Made by a program: the position numbers and the translations under genes. A model generated the notes under the pieces. The model did no database searches. It was not told the origin of the DNA and was given only the letters and a program-made list of their open reading frames with translations. A stretch of DNA of 64,000 nt from Maricaulis sp039978735 (GTDB taxonomy: Bacteria; Pseudomonadota; Alphaproteobacteria; Caulobacterales; Maricaulaceae): positions 1 to 64,000 of the forward strand of contig NZ_JBDWAS010000014.1 of NCBI RefSeq assembly GCF_039978735.1. Direction: 5' to 3'. Shown piece after piece: positions 43,128 to 51,333 of the stretch; position 1 is the stretch's first letter, and each line of letters opens with the position of its first letter.

Positions 43128-43493
43128 ATGACCGAAGACGAGTTCAACGCCTATTGCGCCTCACTGCCTGCCACGACGCATGTCGTGCAGTGGGGCAATG
43201 CGAATGTCTGGAAGGTCGGCGGCAAGGTGTTCGCCATCGGTGGCTGGGGCCAGCGGGATTATCCGGGCATCACCTTCAAGGTCACACCGCTCTCCTTCGA
43301 AATCCTGCAGGAACAGCCTGGCTTGCGCCCGGCGCCCTATCTCGCCTCGCGCGGGATGAGCTGGATCCAGCACTATGACACGCCCGGCCTGCCGGACAGC
43401 GATCTTCAGGCCTATATCGCCAAGTCGCACGAGCTGGTCGCGTCCGGTCTGAGCAAGAAGAAACAGCGCGAGCTGGGCCTGCTGACGGAATAG
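43128..43493 (+). CDS. MmcQ/YjbR family DNA-binding-like protein
   Basis: The 121-residue cytoplasmic protein matches the CyaY/YjbR-like fold: TTHVVQWGNANVWKVGGKVFAIGGW, ITFKVTPLSFEILQEQPGLRPAPYLASRGMSWIQ and the C-terminal YIAKSHELVASGLSKKKQREL are in family order. The molecular function is not settled. It begins 10 bases after the helix-hairpin-helix gene, so the three genes from 41469 probably form one transcript. Confidence 0.9.
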   Translation: MTEDEFNAYCASLPATTHVVQWGNANVWKVGGKVFAIGGWGQRDYPGITFKVTPLSFEILQEQPGLRPAPYLASRGMSWIQHYDTPGLPDSDLQAYIAKSHELVASGLSKKKQRELGLLTE

Positions 43494-43501
43494 GCGCGCG
43501 A

Positions 43502-43975
43502 CTAGCGTGGTGCGAAGTCCAGGATTGCGCGGGCATCATAGGCCTGCGGATCCTGCGGCCGTTCGCCAGAGCGCACGACGATTTCCAGCATCACTTCCTT
43601 CTCGCCGGCGCTGCCGTCAAAGCGCAGGCCTATGCCGACGCCGGAGGCGCGGAAACCGCCGGATCCCCAGGTCTGGCCGACCGAGCCGCCGACACCGACC
43701 GGATCACGGTCATTGCCGTCGCGGGCGCGTCCGACCACGAGGAACCAGTCGCCACCATCGCGCAGGGTGATCTCGGCCGCCCGGCGCAGGGCATAGTCTT
43801 CGGCCAGCTGGAAGGAGGCATCGCTGCCGGCGGCAAAGCGGATGCGATAGCGGTCCTGTTCGATGCGCATTTCCGAATAGCCGCGATCACCCCCGGCCAT
43901 CGGCTGATAGGCGGTCGGCGTCGAGGCGCAGGCTGCCACGGATGCAAGCGCAATCAGGCAGATGAGGGAGCGCAT
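43502..43975 (-). CDS. CC0125/CC1285-type lipoprotein
   Basis: The 157-residue protein has a lipoprotein signal (MRSLICLIALASVAACAS, Cys at about 16). The mature domain contains YSEMRIEQDRYRIRFAAGSDASFQLAEDYALRRAAEITLRDG, a pattern shared by a lipoprotein family first named in Caulobacter and common in Caulobacterales; its function is unknown. The ATG at 43975 is the lipoprotein start. It converges on the YjbR gene with an 8-base gap. Confidence 0.8.
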   Translation of the reverse strand: MRSLICLIALASVAACASTPTAYQPMAGGDRGYSEMRIEQDRYRIRFAAGSDASFQLAEDYALRRAAEITLRDGGDWFLVVGRARDGNDRDPVGVGGSVGQTWGSGGFRASGVGIGLRFDGSAGEKEVMLEIVVRSGERPQDPQAYDARAILDFAPR

Positions 43976-44138
43976 GTCGGATAACCTCGTTTTGCTGTTC
44001 CGGTTCTCACTGTGACACATCCAGGCTGACGCTGCGATGAACCGACGGCAATTTCGCTCCGGGCGGATTGTCGAGCGACTGTACAACCTGTAGATATTTC
44101 AGGCGGGGATTCTCCCGTAAATGGAAAAGGGGCTGACG

Positions 44139-44585
44139 ATGAAACGACACTTGATTGCGAGTGCAGGTCTTGCCGCGGCGCTGTTCGCCGGGCCGGCGAT
44201 GGCGGACGACCATAGCGGTGATGTCACGCTGGAATTGCAGTCGATCTCGGCGATGAACCAGACGGGCCAGCCGGACCCGTCGCGCGACGCCGATTGCCAG
44301 TCCGCCTATGGCGACTGGATCGGCCAGAGCGTCACCACCGAATACCGGATCAATCCACAATCGATGATGATGTCGGCAACATCGACCGTGCAGGGCTCTG
44401 AGGTCGATCTTTATCCGCTCGGTATCCAGGGCATCTACGCCTTCATGTCCGACGGCGTGCCGCCGGCGCTGGAAGAGGCGCATGTCTTCCGCGTCCTGTT
44501 CCAGATCTCGATGGGCTACGACCATCCTGAATCGCGCGTGATGACCACGCTCGACGACACCACCAACTGCCTGATCGAAAGCTAG
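44139..44585 (+). CDS. secreted protein of unknown function
   Basis: The 148-residue protein has a signal peptide (MKRHLIASAGLAAALFAGPA, cut after AMA). The mature part is acidic, with two cysteines (ADCQSAYGDW and TNCLIES) that may pair. I recognise no family. The start at 44139 follows AAAAGGGG; an in-frame ATG at 44121 adds six residues. It stands alone, followed by a GC-rich hairpin. Confidence 0.7.
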   Translation: MKRHLIASAGLAAALFAGPAMADDHSGDVTLELQSISAMNQTGQPDPSRDADCQSAYGDWIGQSVTTEYRINPQSMMMSATSTVQGSEVDLYPLGIQGIYAFMSDGVPPALEEAHVFRVLFQISMGYDHPESRVMTTLDDTTNCLIES

Positions 44586-44609
44586 ACCGGTCCGGCTGCC
44601 ACATCGGGG

Positions 44610-44630
44610 CGGGCGGTTCCGGACCGCCCG
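44610..44630. terminator. GC-rich hairpin between convergent genes
   Basis: CGGGCGGT/ACCGCCCG form a perfect 8-bp stem with a five-base loop. No T run follows, so a terminator role for the genes on both sides is only probable. Confidence 0.4.
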
Positions 44631-44661
44631 CTTCGCTTCGGATTGGCGGCGCATGGCAGGC

Positions 44662-44934
44662 TCACCGGATGAGATAGCGGCCCAGGGAACCGGGTACGGC
44701 ATGTCCGATCCGGTTGAGCGTGCCGTCGAGCCATTTCCAGTTCCGCCGGCGTTCGCGGACGCAGCGGCGAAATCCGGAATCGAGCGGCATCAGGATTGCC
44801 GCCCCGGCACCGGCCAGCAGGATGCCGGCGGGCAGGGGAGTGACCGCGAGGATGCCGCCAAGCCCGATCAGGGCATAGCCGGCCGCGCGTTTGGCGGGGC
44901 GATGGGCAGTCCTGAATATTCGCTTTAGCGGCAT
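44662..44934 (-). CDS. small membrane protein of unknown function
   Basis: This 90-residue protein has a basic N-terminus (KRIFRTAHRPAKRA), a hydrophobic hairpin about residues 18-50 (YALIGLGGILAVTPLPAGILLAGAGAAILM) and a basic C-terminus rich in Arg and Trp. It looks like a small inner-membrane protein of the PGPGW type (TPLPAG turn between two spans). GGGAG six bases upstream supports the ATG at 44934. It is divergent from the DUF883 gene. Confidence 0.65.
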   Translation of the reverse strand: MPLKRIFRTAHRPAKRAAGYALIGLGGILAVTPLPAGILLAGAGAAILMPLDSGFRRCVRERRRNWKWLDGTLNRIGHAVPGSLGRYLIR

Positions 44935-45155
44935 GGGCGGCTCCCGGGGGCGCCGGCTCGACACGCGGAGAGGCGGTACACAGCCGGCCAACTGCAAGGA
45001 CAACGTGTGAAACCGGGCAAGTGTTCCGCCCGGACCCGCCCGTTTGCGACCGGGGAGCGGCGATCTGCATGAATGCGCGGAATGATGGAACGATTGTCCG
45101 CGGCAGGTGTTGCAAAGGGGAACCCGAACCGGAAGCAGCCGAAGGAGCATGCACA

Positions 45156-45488
45156 ATGCCGACCAAGACCGAGGCCAAGATCGCGGCGGGCCAGCAGAAC
45201 GCCAAGGATGCCGCCAAGTCCGTGGATTCCGATATCGACGAACTGCGCAATGACCTGAAGGCGCTGCGCGGCGATCTGTCGAAACTGCTTTCGGATACGG
45301 GCAGCTATGCCTCCGCAAAGTCGCGCGAGGGTATCGAGCGCTCGAAGGAATGGTCCGACCGCGCCCAGCAGGGCGTCGACGAGGCGCGCACCACGGTCGA
45401 GGACAAGGTGCGCGAGAACCCGCTGGCCGCCATCGGTATCGCGATGGGCGTCGGCGCGCTCCTCTCCTACGTCTCGTCGCGCCGCTAG
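45156..45488 (+). CDS. DUF883/ElaB-YqjD-like membrane-anchored protein
   Basis: The 110-residue protein has a charged helical part (residues 1-80, DSDIDELRNDLKALRGDLSKLL and a second amphipathic stretch) and a C-terminal anchor with the Gly-rich span NPLAAIGIAMGVGALLSYVSSRR. This is the ElaB/YqjD plan; the E. coli relatives tether ribosomes to the membrane in stationary phase. Strong GAAGGAG site. First gene of a three-gene plus-strand unit. Confidence 0.88.
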   Translation: MPTKTEAKIAAGQQNAKDAAKSVDSDIDELRNDLKALRGDLSKLLSDTGSYASAKSREGIERSKEWSDRAQQGVDEARTTVEDKVRENPLAAIGIAMGVGALLSYVSSRR

Positions 45489-45509
45489 GGCTGCGAGAGG
45501 GAGCGCGTC

Positions 45510-45908
45510 ATGGAAAAGGCCAAGCTCAGATTGCTGGCCGCCGTGGGCGGCGCCCTGTTCGGCTTTGCCGGGGCACTGTCCATGGCCTACGCGCTGGTCG
45601 TCGTGCTGACGCCGGTCCTCGGACTGGCCTGGGCGACGGTGAGCGTCGGGGCTGTGTTGATCGGCCTGTCCTGCCTGTGCCTCTATTTCTTCCTTTTGCC
45701 CTACAAGCCGGCAGAGGCCGAAGCGCAACAGGCCGAAAGCCTGGCGGCGGAAACCCTGGCCGACCTGCCCTTCGACACCGTCCAGCACATCGTCAAGAAA
45801 CACCCGCTCAGCGCTGTCGCGATCGCGCTGGCTGCCGGCTATGTCGTGGCACGGGATCCGGAAAACGCCTCCCGGGGTGTGCAGCGTGTCATCGCCGGTT
45901 TGCTCTGA
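45510..45908 (+). CDS. YqjE/holin-X-like two-span membrane protein
   Basis: The 132-residue protein has two close spans (LLAAVGGALFGFAGALSMAYALVVVL and WATVSVGAVLIGLSCLCLYFFLL) and a cytoplasmic tail with a third, weaker hydrophobic stretch (HPLSAVAIALAAGYVVA). It corresponds to the YqjE/phage-holin-X position beside ElaB/YqjD genes. It starts 21 bases after the DUF883 gene. The role is unknown; a link to envelope stress is inferred from the family. Confidence 0.75.
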   Translation: MEKAKLRLLAAVGGALFGFAGALSMAYALVVVLTPVLGLAWATVSVGAVLIGLSCLCLYFFLLPYKPAEAEAQQAESLAAETLADLPFDTVQHIVKKHPLSAVAIALAAGYVVARDPENASRGVQRVIAGLL

Positions 45909-46029
45909 ACGGCCGCAATTTCTATCTACTCGTCAGGCCTTGCCGTGATTTCGCCGCCAGTTGGCGCCAGAATCACGCGATCAGGGCATGACAGGGCCGC
46001 CCATGCGCGGCCCGCAGACGGTAGGGACG

Positions 46030-46698
46030 ATGAGCGTATTCAGGATCGCCACGCTGGTCGTGTCGGCGGTGTCCGGTGGCGTCTTCATCGGGCGCAAACT
46101 GCTGGCCGGCCAGGTCGAGAAGAAGAAGGCGGCGCTGGTCCAGCGCGCCGGTGCGGAGGTGCGCGAACGCATCCGCACCCAGGCGCGCAGCTTCGTGATC
46201 GACCATCTGCGCCGTTTTTCCATCGCGCTGGTCGTCAAGGCCGGCCTGTTACTGCTGGTGCTGGCGCTGGAACGGTTCGGCGTGCTGCAGGGCTGGCTCT
46301 ATGGCGCGATGTTGCTGGCGCTGCTGACGGCCTATCTGATCCGCGATCTCTACATGCTCTGGCCGACGCTGAGCTTTGCCGCCAGCGAGCTGCGCAAGCA
46401 TGGCTGGCGGCCGCGCCTGACCGTCGCCGAGATCATCGCCGCCCAGACCTTCGACGAAGTGCTGGCGGAAAGCGCCCAGCAGCCGCAGCTCTGGCATGAC
46501 GATCTCCTGCTGGCGCTGGCCGGCCAGAAGCGCGACCGGCTGGTCGAGGAGATCGCGCGCGAGGTCGCGGCTATCGCCCACGGGCTCTCCTGGCCGACCC
46601 TGAAACCCTATTTCCTCACCGGCGCCGGCATGACCGCCGTCTTGTCTGCTCTCTATTTCGGCTTCGCCTGGCTGGCCCTGCACGGGCTGGTGATCTGA
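46030..46698 (+). CDS. membrane protein of unknown function
   Basis: The 222-residue protein has a weak first span (ATLVVSAVSGGVFIG), a basic helical stretch, two strong central spans (about 72-115: ALVVKAGLLLLVLALERF, LYGAMLLALLTAYLI), a cytoplasmic helical region and a last span (MTAVLSALYFGFAWLALHG). It follows the DUF883/YqjE pair and may belong to the same unit (121-base gap). The start at 46030 has an AGGGACG site; earlier ATGs at 45961 and 45988 are possible. Confidence 0.7.
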   Translation: MSVFRIATLVVSAVSGGVFIGRKLLAGQVEKKKAALVQRAGAEVRERIRTQARSFVIDHLRRFSIALVVKAGLLLLVLALERFGVLQGWLYGAMLLALLTAYLIRDLYMLWPTLSFAASELRKHGWRPRLTVAEIIAAQTFDEVLAESAQQPQLWHDDLLLALAGQKRDRLVEEIAREVAAIAHGLSWPTLKPYFLTGAGMTAVLSALYFGFAWLALHGLVI

Positions 46699-46705
46699 AA
46701 CGCGC

Positions 46706-46849
46706 CATCCTCGCCCTTGATGGGCGAGGGGGACCGCGCGAATGCGCGGTGGAGTGGGTGGGGGCGAGGTCTCTGACAACGTGCCACCACCGGGTTTCAC
46801 CCCTTCCGTCCGGCTTCGCCGGACACCTTCCCCATCAAGGGGAAGGATG
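46706..46849. repeat. 144-bp intergenic inverted-repeat element
   Basis: The left end (CATCCTCGCCCTTGATGGG..., from 46706) is an imperfect inverted copy of the right end (CCCCATCAAGGGGAAGGATG, to 46849). Inside are hairpins CCGCGC-gaat-GCGCGG (46734-46749) and GTCCGGC-TTC-GCCGGAC (46808-46824). It lies exactly between convergent genes, like the element at 36183-36347 but of a different sequence family. Confidence 0.82.
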
Positions 46850-46859
46850 AAGGTGCGCG

Positions 46860-49004
46860 CTAAGCCTCTTCCTCCTCCATCCCCATGCGTTCCAGCATGA
46901 CGAGGGCCGAGTCCGCGATCACGGTGCCGGGGGGGAAGACGGCGGCGGCGCCCATCTGGCGCAGCACGGGTTCGTCATCCGGCGGGATGACGCCGCCGAC
47001 GATGACCAGGATGTCCTCGCGGCCCTTGTCACGCAGCGCGTCGCGCAGTTCCGGCACCAGGGTGAGGTGGCCGGCGGCGAGCGATGAAGCGGCGGCGGCG
47101 TCGACATTTTCCGACACGGCGAGTTCGGCAGCTTCGTCCGGTGTCTGGAAGAGCGGGCCGATCACCACGTCCCAGCCCAGATCGGCATAGGCCGAGGCGA
47201 CGACTTTCTGGCCGCGGTCATGGCCGTCTTGGCCGAGCTTGGCGATCAGGATTTTCGGCTTCCTGCCATGGCGTTTGGCAAAGGCTTCGGCGAGGGCGAG
47301 GGCGCGCTTCACCTTGTCGTCTTCACCCGCCGCTGCGCCATAGACGCCGGTCACGCCCTTGATCTTGGCGACATGGCGGTTGAAGGCGGTCTCCATCGCG
47401 TCGGAGATCTCGCCGACCGTGGCTTTGGCGCGGGCGGCATCGACCGAGAGGGCGAGCAGATTGCCCTCGCCGGTGCGGGCGCCCTCGGCCAGCGCGGTGA
47501 GGGCGGCCTCGACGGCGGCCGGATCGCGTTCGGCGCGCAGGCGCTCCAGCTTCTCGATCTGCTGCTTGCGGACCATGTAGTTGTCGACCTTGAGGACGGG
47601 CACGTCCTCTTCCTCGTCCAGGCGGAACTTGTTGACGCCGGTGATGGTCTGGCGGCCGCTGTCGATCAGCGCCTGGGTGCGCGCGGCGGCTTCCTCGATC
47701 CGCAGTTTGGGAATGCCGGCCTCGATCGCCTTGGCCATGCCGCCCAGTTCGTCGACTTCGGCGATATGGTCCAGTGCGCGTGCGGCGAGATCGTGGGTGA
47801 GCCGTTCGATGTAATGGCTGCCGCCCCAGGGATCGATAGCGTCACAGAGGTGGGCCTCGCCGGCCATCAGAAGCTGGGTGTTGCGGGCGATGCGGGCCGA
47901 GAAATCGGTCGGCAGGGCCAGCGCCTCGTCCAGCGAATTGGTGTGCAGCGACTGGGTGTGACCGTCGACGGCGGCAATGGCTTCCAGTGCCGTGCGGCCG
48001 ACATTGTTGAACACATCCTGGGCAGCCAGCGACCAGCCCGAGGTCTGGCAGTGCGTGCGCAGGCAGATCGACTTGTCGGACTTGGGCGAGAAACGCTCCT
48101 TCACCAGCCTGGCCCACAGGAGGCGCGCGGCGCGCAGCTTGGCGATCTCCATGAAGACATTCATTCCGATGCCGAAGAAGAAGGAGAGGCGCGGCGCGAA
48201 GGCGTCGACGTCGAGGCCGGCCTCGATACCGGTGGCGATGTATTCCAGACCGTCGGCGATCGTGTAGGCCAGTTCCAGATCCGCCGGCGCCCCGGCCTCC
48301 TGCATGTGATAGCCGGAGATGGAGATCGAGTTGAAGCGCGGCATGTGGGTCGAGGTGTATTCGAAGATGTCGGAGATGATCCGCATCGAGGGGCGCGGCG
48401 GGTAGATATAGGTGTTGCGGACCATGAACTCCTTGAGGATGTCGTTCTGGATCGTCCCCGAGAGCTTGTCCGGGCTCACGCCCTGTTCCTCGGCGGCGAC
48501 GATGTAGAGCGCCATCACCGGCAGCACCGCGCCATTCATCGTCATCGAGACCGACATCTCGTCCAGCGGGATGCCGTCGAACAGGGTGCGCGTGTCGTAG
48601 ATCGAGTCGATCGCCACGCCGGCCATGCCGACATCGCCGGAGACGCGCGGATGGTCGCTGTCATAGCCGCGGTGGGTAGCCAGATCGAAGGCGACGGAGA
48701 GGCCTTTCTGGCCGGCGGCCAGATTGCGGCGGTAGAAGGCGTTGGAATCCTCGGCCGTGGAGAAGCCGGCATATTGCCGGATCGTCCAGGGGCGCTGCAG
48801 GAACATGGTCGGATAGGGACCGCGCACAAAGGGCGCTGCACCCGGGATGGAGCCGGTGAAATCGATCCCGGCGGCATCCTCCGCCCGGTATTGCGACTTA
48901 ACGGCAATGCCTTCGGCGGTTTCCCAGGGTTCGCGCGATCCGCTGCCGGGATTCTGCGCGTCGCCAAGATCGATCCGGGTGAAGTCGGGGCCGGGACGGG
49001 TCAT
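46860..49004 (-). CDS. mutB: methylmalonyl-CoA mutase, large (catalytic) subunit
   Basis: The 714-residue subunit interconverts methylmalonyl-CoA and succinyl-CoA with adenosylcobalamin. The N-terminal TIM barrel (RGPYPTMFLQRPWTIRQYAGFSTAEDSNAFYRRN, DLATHRGYDSDHPRV) binds CoA, and the C-terminal cobalamin domain has the DxHxxG motif in LGQDGHDRGQKVV. Length is standard. It overlaps the small-subunit gene by ATGA, so the two chains are made together. It serves propionyl-CoA use; no epimerase or MeaB gene is in this window. Confidence 0.97.
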   Translation of the reverse strand: MTRPGPDFTRIDLGDAQNPGSGSREPWETAEGIAVKSQYRAEDAAGIDFTGSIPGAAPFVRGPYPTMFLQRPWTIRQYAGFSTAEDSNAFYRRNLAAGQKGLSVAFDLATHRGYDSDHPRVSGDVGMAGVAIDSIYDTRTLFDGIPLDEMSVSMTMNGAVLPVMALYIVAAEEQGVSPDKLSGTIQNDILKEFMVRNTYIYPPRPSMRIISDIFEYTSTHMPRFNSISISGYHMQEAGAPADLELAYTIADGLEYIATGIEAGLDVDAFAPRLSFFFGIGMNVFMEIAKLRAARLLWARLVKERFSPKSDKSICLRTHCQTSGWSLAAQDVFNNVGRTALEAIAAVDGHTQSLHTNSLDEALALPTDFSARIARNTQLLMAGEAHLCDAIDPWGGSHYIERLTHDLAARALDHIAEVDELGGMAKAIEAGIPKLRIEEAAARTQALIDSGRQTITGVNKFRLDEEEDVPVLKVDNYMVRKQQIEKLERLRAERDPAAVEAALTALAEGARTGEGNLLALSVDAARAKATVGEISDAMETAFNRHVAKIKGVTGVYGAAAGEDDKVKRALALAEAFAKRHGRKPKILIAKLGQDGHDRGQKVVASAYADLGWDVVIGPLFQTPDEAAELAVSENVDAAAASSLAAGHLTLVPELRDALRDKGREDILVIVGGVIPPDDEPVLRQMGAAAVFPPGTVIADSALVMLERMGMEEEEA

Positions 49005-50434
49005 TGGGCGGCCTCCTCGAACTGGGCGGCAAAGCGGATCGGGGCGAGGGCGCGGGCGGGCAGGTCGTCATCGGGCCAGTCGCCGTCGGTCTCGACCGCG
49101 CGCGGGTCCGGGTCGACATATTGCGTCACGCCCAGGATCTGGTCGCTGCCGGCTTCATAGCGGTTGAGATGGGCCCGGCGGGATTTGGCGACTTCCGACT
49201 GGAGCCATTCCGAGGACAGCGCCGAGGCGAGCCCGCCCTTGCCCTCGATCTCCTGGAACAGGGCCCAGGCCTTCTGCGCCAGCGCGTCGGCGAGGCTTTC
49301 GTGCAGATAGGACCCGGCGGCCGGATCGCTGACCTTGCCCAGATGGCTCTCCTCAGCCAGCAGGATGTGCAGATTGCGCGCGACGCGGCGGGCAAAGGGC
49401 GTCGGCCGGCCGATCGCCTCGGTCAGCGGACGCACGGTGATCGCGTCGGCACCGCCGGCGGCTGCGGCAAAGCCGGCGCAAGCATTGCGGATGAGATTGG
49501 TCCAGGGATCCCTGGCCGACAGCATGCGGCGCGCCGTGGTGGCATGCAGACTGAGACGGCGGGCATTGTCCGACGCGCCGAAGCTCTCCGCGATGCGGGC
49601 AAAGAGGCGCCGCGCCGCGCGCAGCTTGGCGATGGTGAGGTGGATATCGGTATCGGCCACCAGGCGCGCCTCGACCGAACGTGCGGCAGCATCGGCATCC
49701 AGCCCGGCCTTGAGTGCAAGGCGGATATAGGCCGCGGCCGAGGCGGCCATCATCGCCAGTTCCTGTACCTCGCTGCCGCCGGCTTCGAAGGCCAGCGCGG
49801 CATCGGCGCGGAAGATCTTCAGATTGGGGAAGGCGGCATGGGCCAGCTGTGCGATCTCGATCGCCTTGGGAAAGCACTGATCGTCCAGCACCACGCCCTG
49901 GCGTGCAGCGCGTTCCACCGGGGAGATGCCCAGCCCGCCCTCGATCTGCTCGCCATCCACCCGGCGGCGGGCCATCAGGGTCAGGAATACATGGGCGTGG
50001 TGGCCCTGACCGCCCAGACTGTCCAGATGGACCGGGGCGAGGGTAAGGTCGACGCCTTTCAGGGCCGCATCCATCAGGTCGACATCATTGGCCTTGAGAC
50101 CGAAGCGGCCTTCCGGATCGAGCCGCAATTCCAGCTCGGACACACCGCCCATCAGATCGGACAGCGCTGCGGCATTGGCCGCTTCCGGCGTGGCCTCGAC
50201 CAGGGTCTGGCGCATGCCCCAGGGCAGATGGATATCGCGTGGGGCCGTGTCGACAGCGTGTGCGCCCGCCGGCCGGTCGAAGAAGACCGGTCCGCGATCG
50301 ATGCCGTCGACCGTGGTGCGCGACAGCGTCTCCTCGAAGTCCGCGCCCCGCAACGCCTTCTCGGCGAGGGGCCGCCAATCCTGTGGGCTCAAGGCCGGAA
50401 ATCCCCCGGCCAGGGCGCGGATATCGTCGGTCAT
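49001..50434 (-). CDS. mutA: methylmalonyl-CoA mutase, small subunit
   Basis: The 477-residue chain is related to the large subunit barrel (ISPVERAARQG, LHATTARRMLSARDPWTNLIRNACAGFAAAAGGADAITVRPLTEA, LLAEESHLGKVSDPAAGSYLHESL) but lacks the C-terminal cobalamin domain and its DxHxxG motif, as expected for the non-catalytic partner. At 477 residues it is shorter than the 600-plus of actinobacterial MutA because the vestigial cobalamin domain is missing. First gene of the two-gene operon. Confidence 0.93.
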   Translation of the reverse strand: MTDDIRALAGGFPALSPQDWRPLAEKALRGADFEETLSRTTVDGIDRGPVFFDRPAGAHAVDTAPRDIHLPWGMRQTLVEATPEAANAAALSDLMGGVSELELRLDPEGRFGLKANDVDLMDAALKGVDLTLAPVHLDSLGGQGHHAHVFLTLMARRRVDGEQIEGGLGISPVERAARQGVVLDDQCFPKAIEIAQLAHAAFPNLKIFRADAALAFEAGGSEVQELAMMAASAAAYIRLALKAGLDADAAARSVEARLVADTDIHLTIAKLRAARRLFARIAESFGASDNARRLSLHATTARRMLSARDPWTNLIRNACAGFAAAAGGADAITVRPLTEAIGRPTPFARRVARNLHILLAEESHLGKVSDPAAGSYLHESLADALAQKAWALFQEIEGKGGLASALSSEWLQSEVAKSRRAHLNRYEAGSDQILGVTQYVDPDPRAVETDGDWPDDDLPARALAPIRFAAQFEEAAQ

Positions 50435-50594
50435 GCGCGATTGTCCTCGAAGCGTGTGTTTTTGTTCTGGCGCGGAGAAAAGGCGCGCACGGCCCGTGCG
50501 TCAAGAGGCGGTGCGGTGCGTGGACAGTGCATGGGGAAATCCCCGCACGCCAAACGGGCTGCACAATGACGGGGCAAACCGGGAGAGCATCCGT

Positions 50595-51326
50595 ATGAGC
50601 GAAACCACCCCCAACCTGTCCCTGCCGCTGGTCATGCCGGCCCAGGCGCAAAAACATGTCACCGTGAACGAGGCGCTGCTGCGGCTCGATGCCCTGACCC
50701 AGGCCTGTGTGGAAAGCCGCACACTGACCGTCCAGCCCGAAGCGCCCGGCGAGGGCGATGTCTGGATCGTGCCGGCCGGCGCCAGCGGCGATGACTGGGC
50801 GGCGATGGCAGCAGGCACGCTGGCAATCTGGCGTGACGGTTTCTGGACAGGGATTGTGCCGGCGGACGGCTGGCGGGTGCATGTGCGCGACGAGGCACGC
50901 AGCGTGGCGTTCGATGCCGGCCGCGAAACCTGGATCGCCGCGGCGGCGAACACCATCCTGACGGCCGGCGAGGGCGGCGCGGCCACCGAGGCCGTACTGA
51001 TCGAGGACATATTGACCGGGCTTTCCGGTGCCAGCGTTGCCAGCAGCGTGGTCATCCCGGCGCGTTCCGTCGTGTTCGCGGTCTCGGTGACCACGCGCAG
51101 CGCGATCACCGGCGCGGCCTCCTTCGATTGCGGGATAGCGGGCGAGGCGTCGAAATTCGGCGGTTCGCTGGGGGTGTCGCCCGGCGCCAGCAATATCGGT
51201 GTGATCGGGCCCACAGCCTTCTATGCCGACACGCCGGTCGAGCTGACCGCGAATGGCGGCGACTTCACCGGCGGCAGCGTCGCCATCGCCATCCACGCCT
51301 GGCGGCCGGTGGCGCCTGCGGTTTGA
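50595..51326 (+). CDS. DUF2793 domain protein
   Basis: The 243-residue protein begins with TPNLSLPLVMPAQAQKHVTVNEALLRLDALTQACVESRTL, the hallmark of DUF2793, a family found beside phage or gene-transfer-agent tail genes in Rhodobacterales and relatives. A small beta-rich region (WDVWIVP-like GDVWIVPAGASGDDWAAMAAGTLAIW) and a C-terminal beta domain follow. It could be a tail-fibre-like or surface-adhesion protein. No phage gene is next to it. The start at 50595 follows GGGAGAG. Confidence 0.8.
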   Translation: MSETTPNLSLPLVMPAQAQKHVTVNEALLRLDALTQACVESRTLTVQPEAPGEGDVWIVPAGASGDDWAAMAAGTLAIWRDGFWTGIVPADGWRVHVRDEARSVAFDAGRETWIAAAANTILTAGEGGAATEAVLIEDILTGLSGASVASSVVIPARSVVFAVSVTTRSAITGAASFDCGIAGEASKFGGSLGVSPGASNIGVIGPTAFYADTPVELTANGGDFTGGSVAIAIHAWRPVAPAV

Positions 51327-51333
51327 CGTGCCG

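Noticed and set aside
45961..46029. Earlier start of the membrane protein at 46030
   Set aside because: Earlier ATGs lack a ribosome site and add a polar Pro/Gly-rich stretch before the first span.
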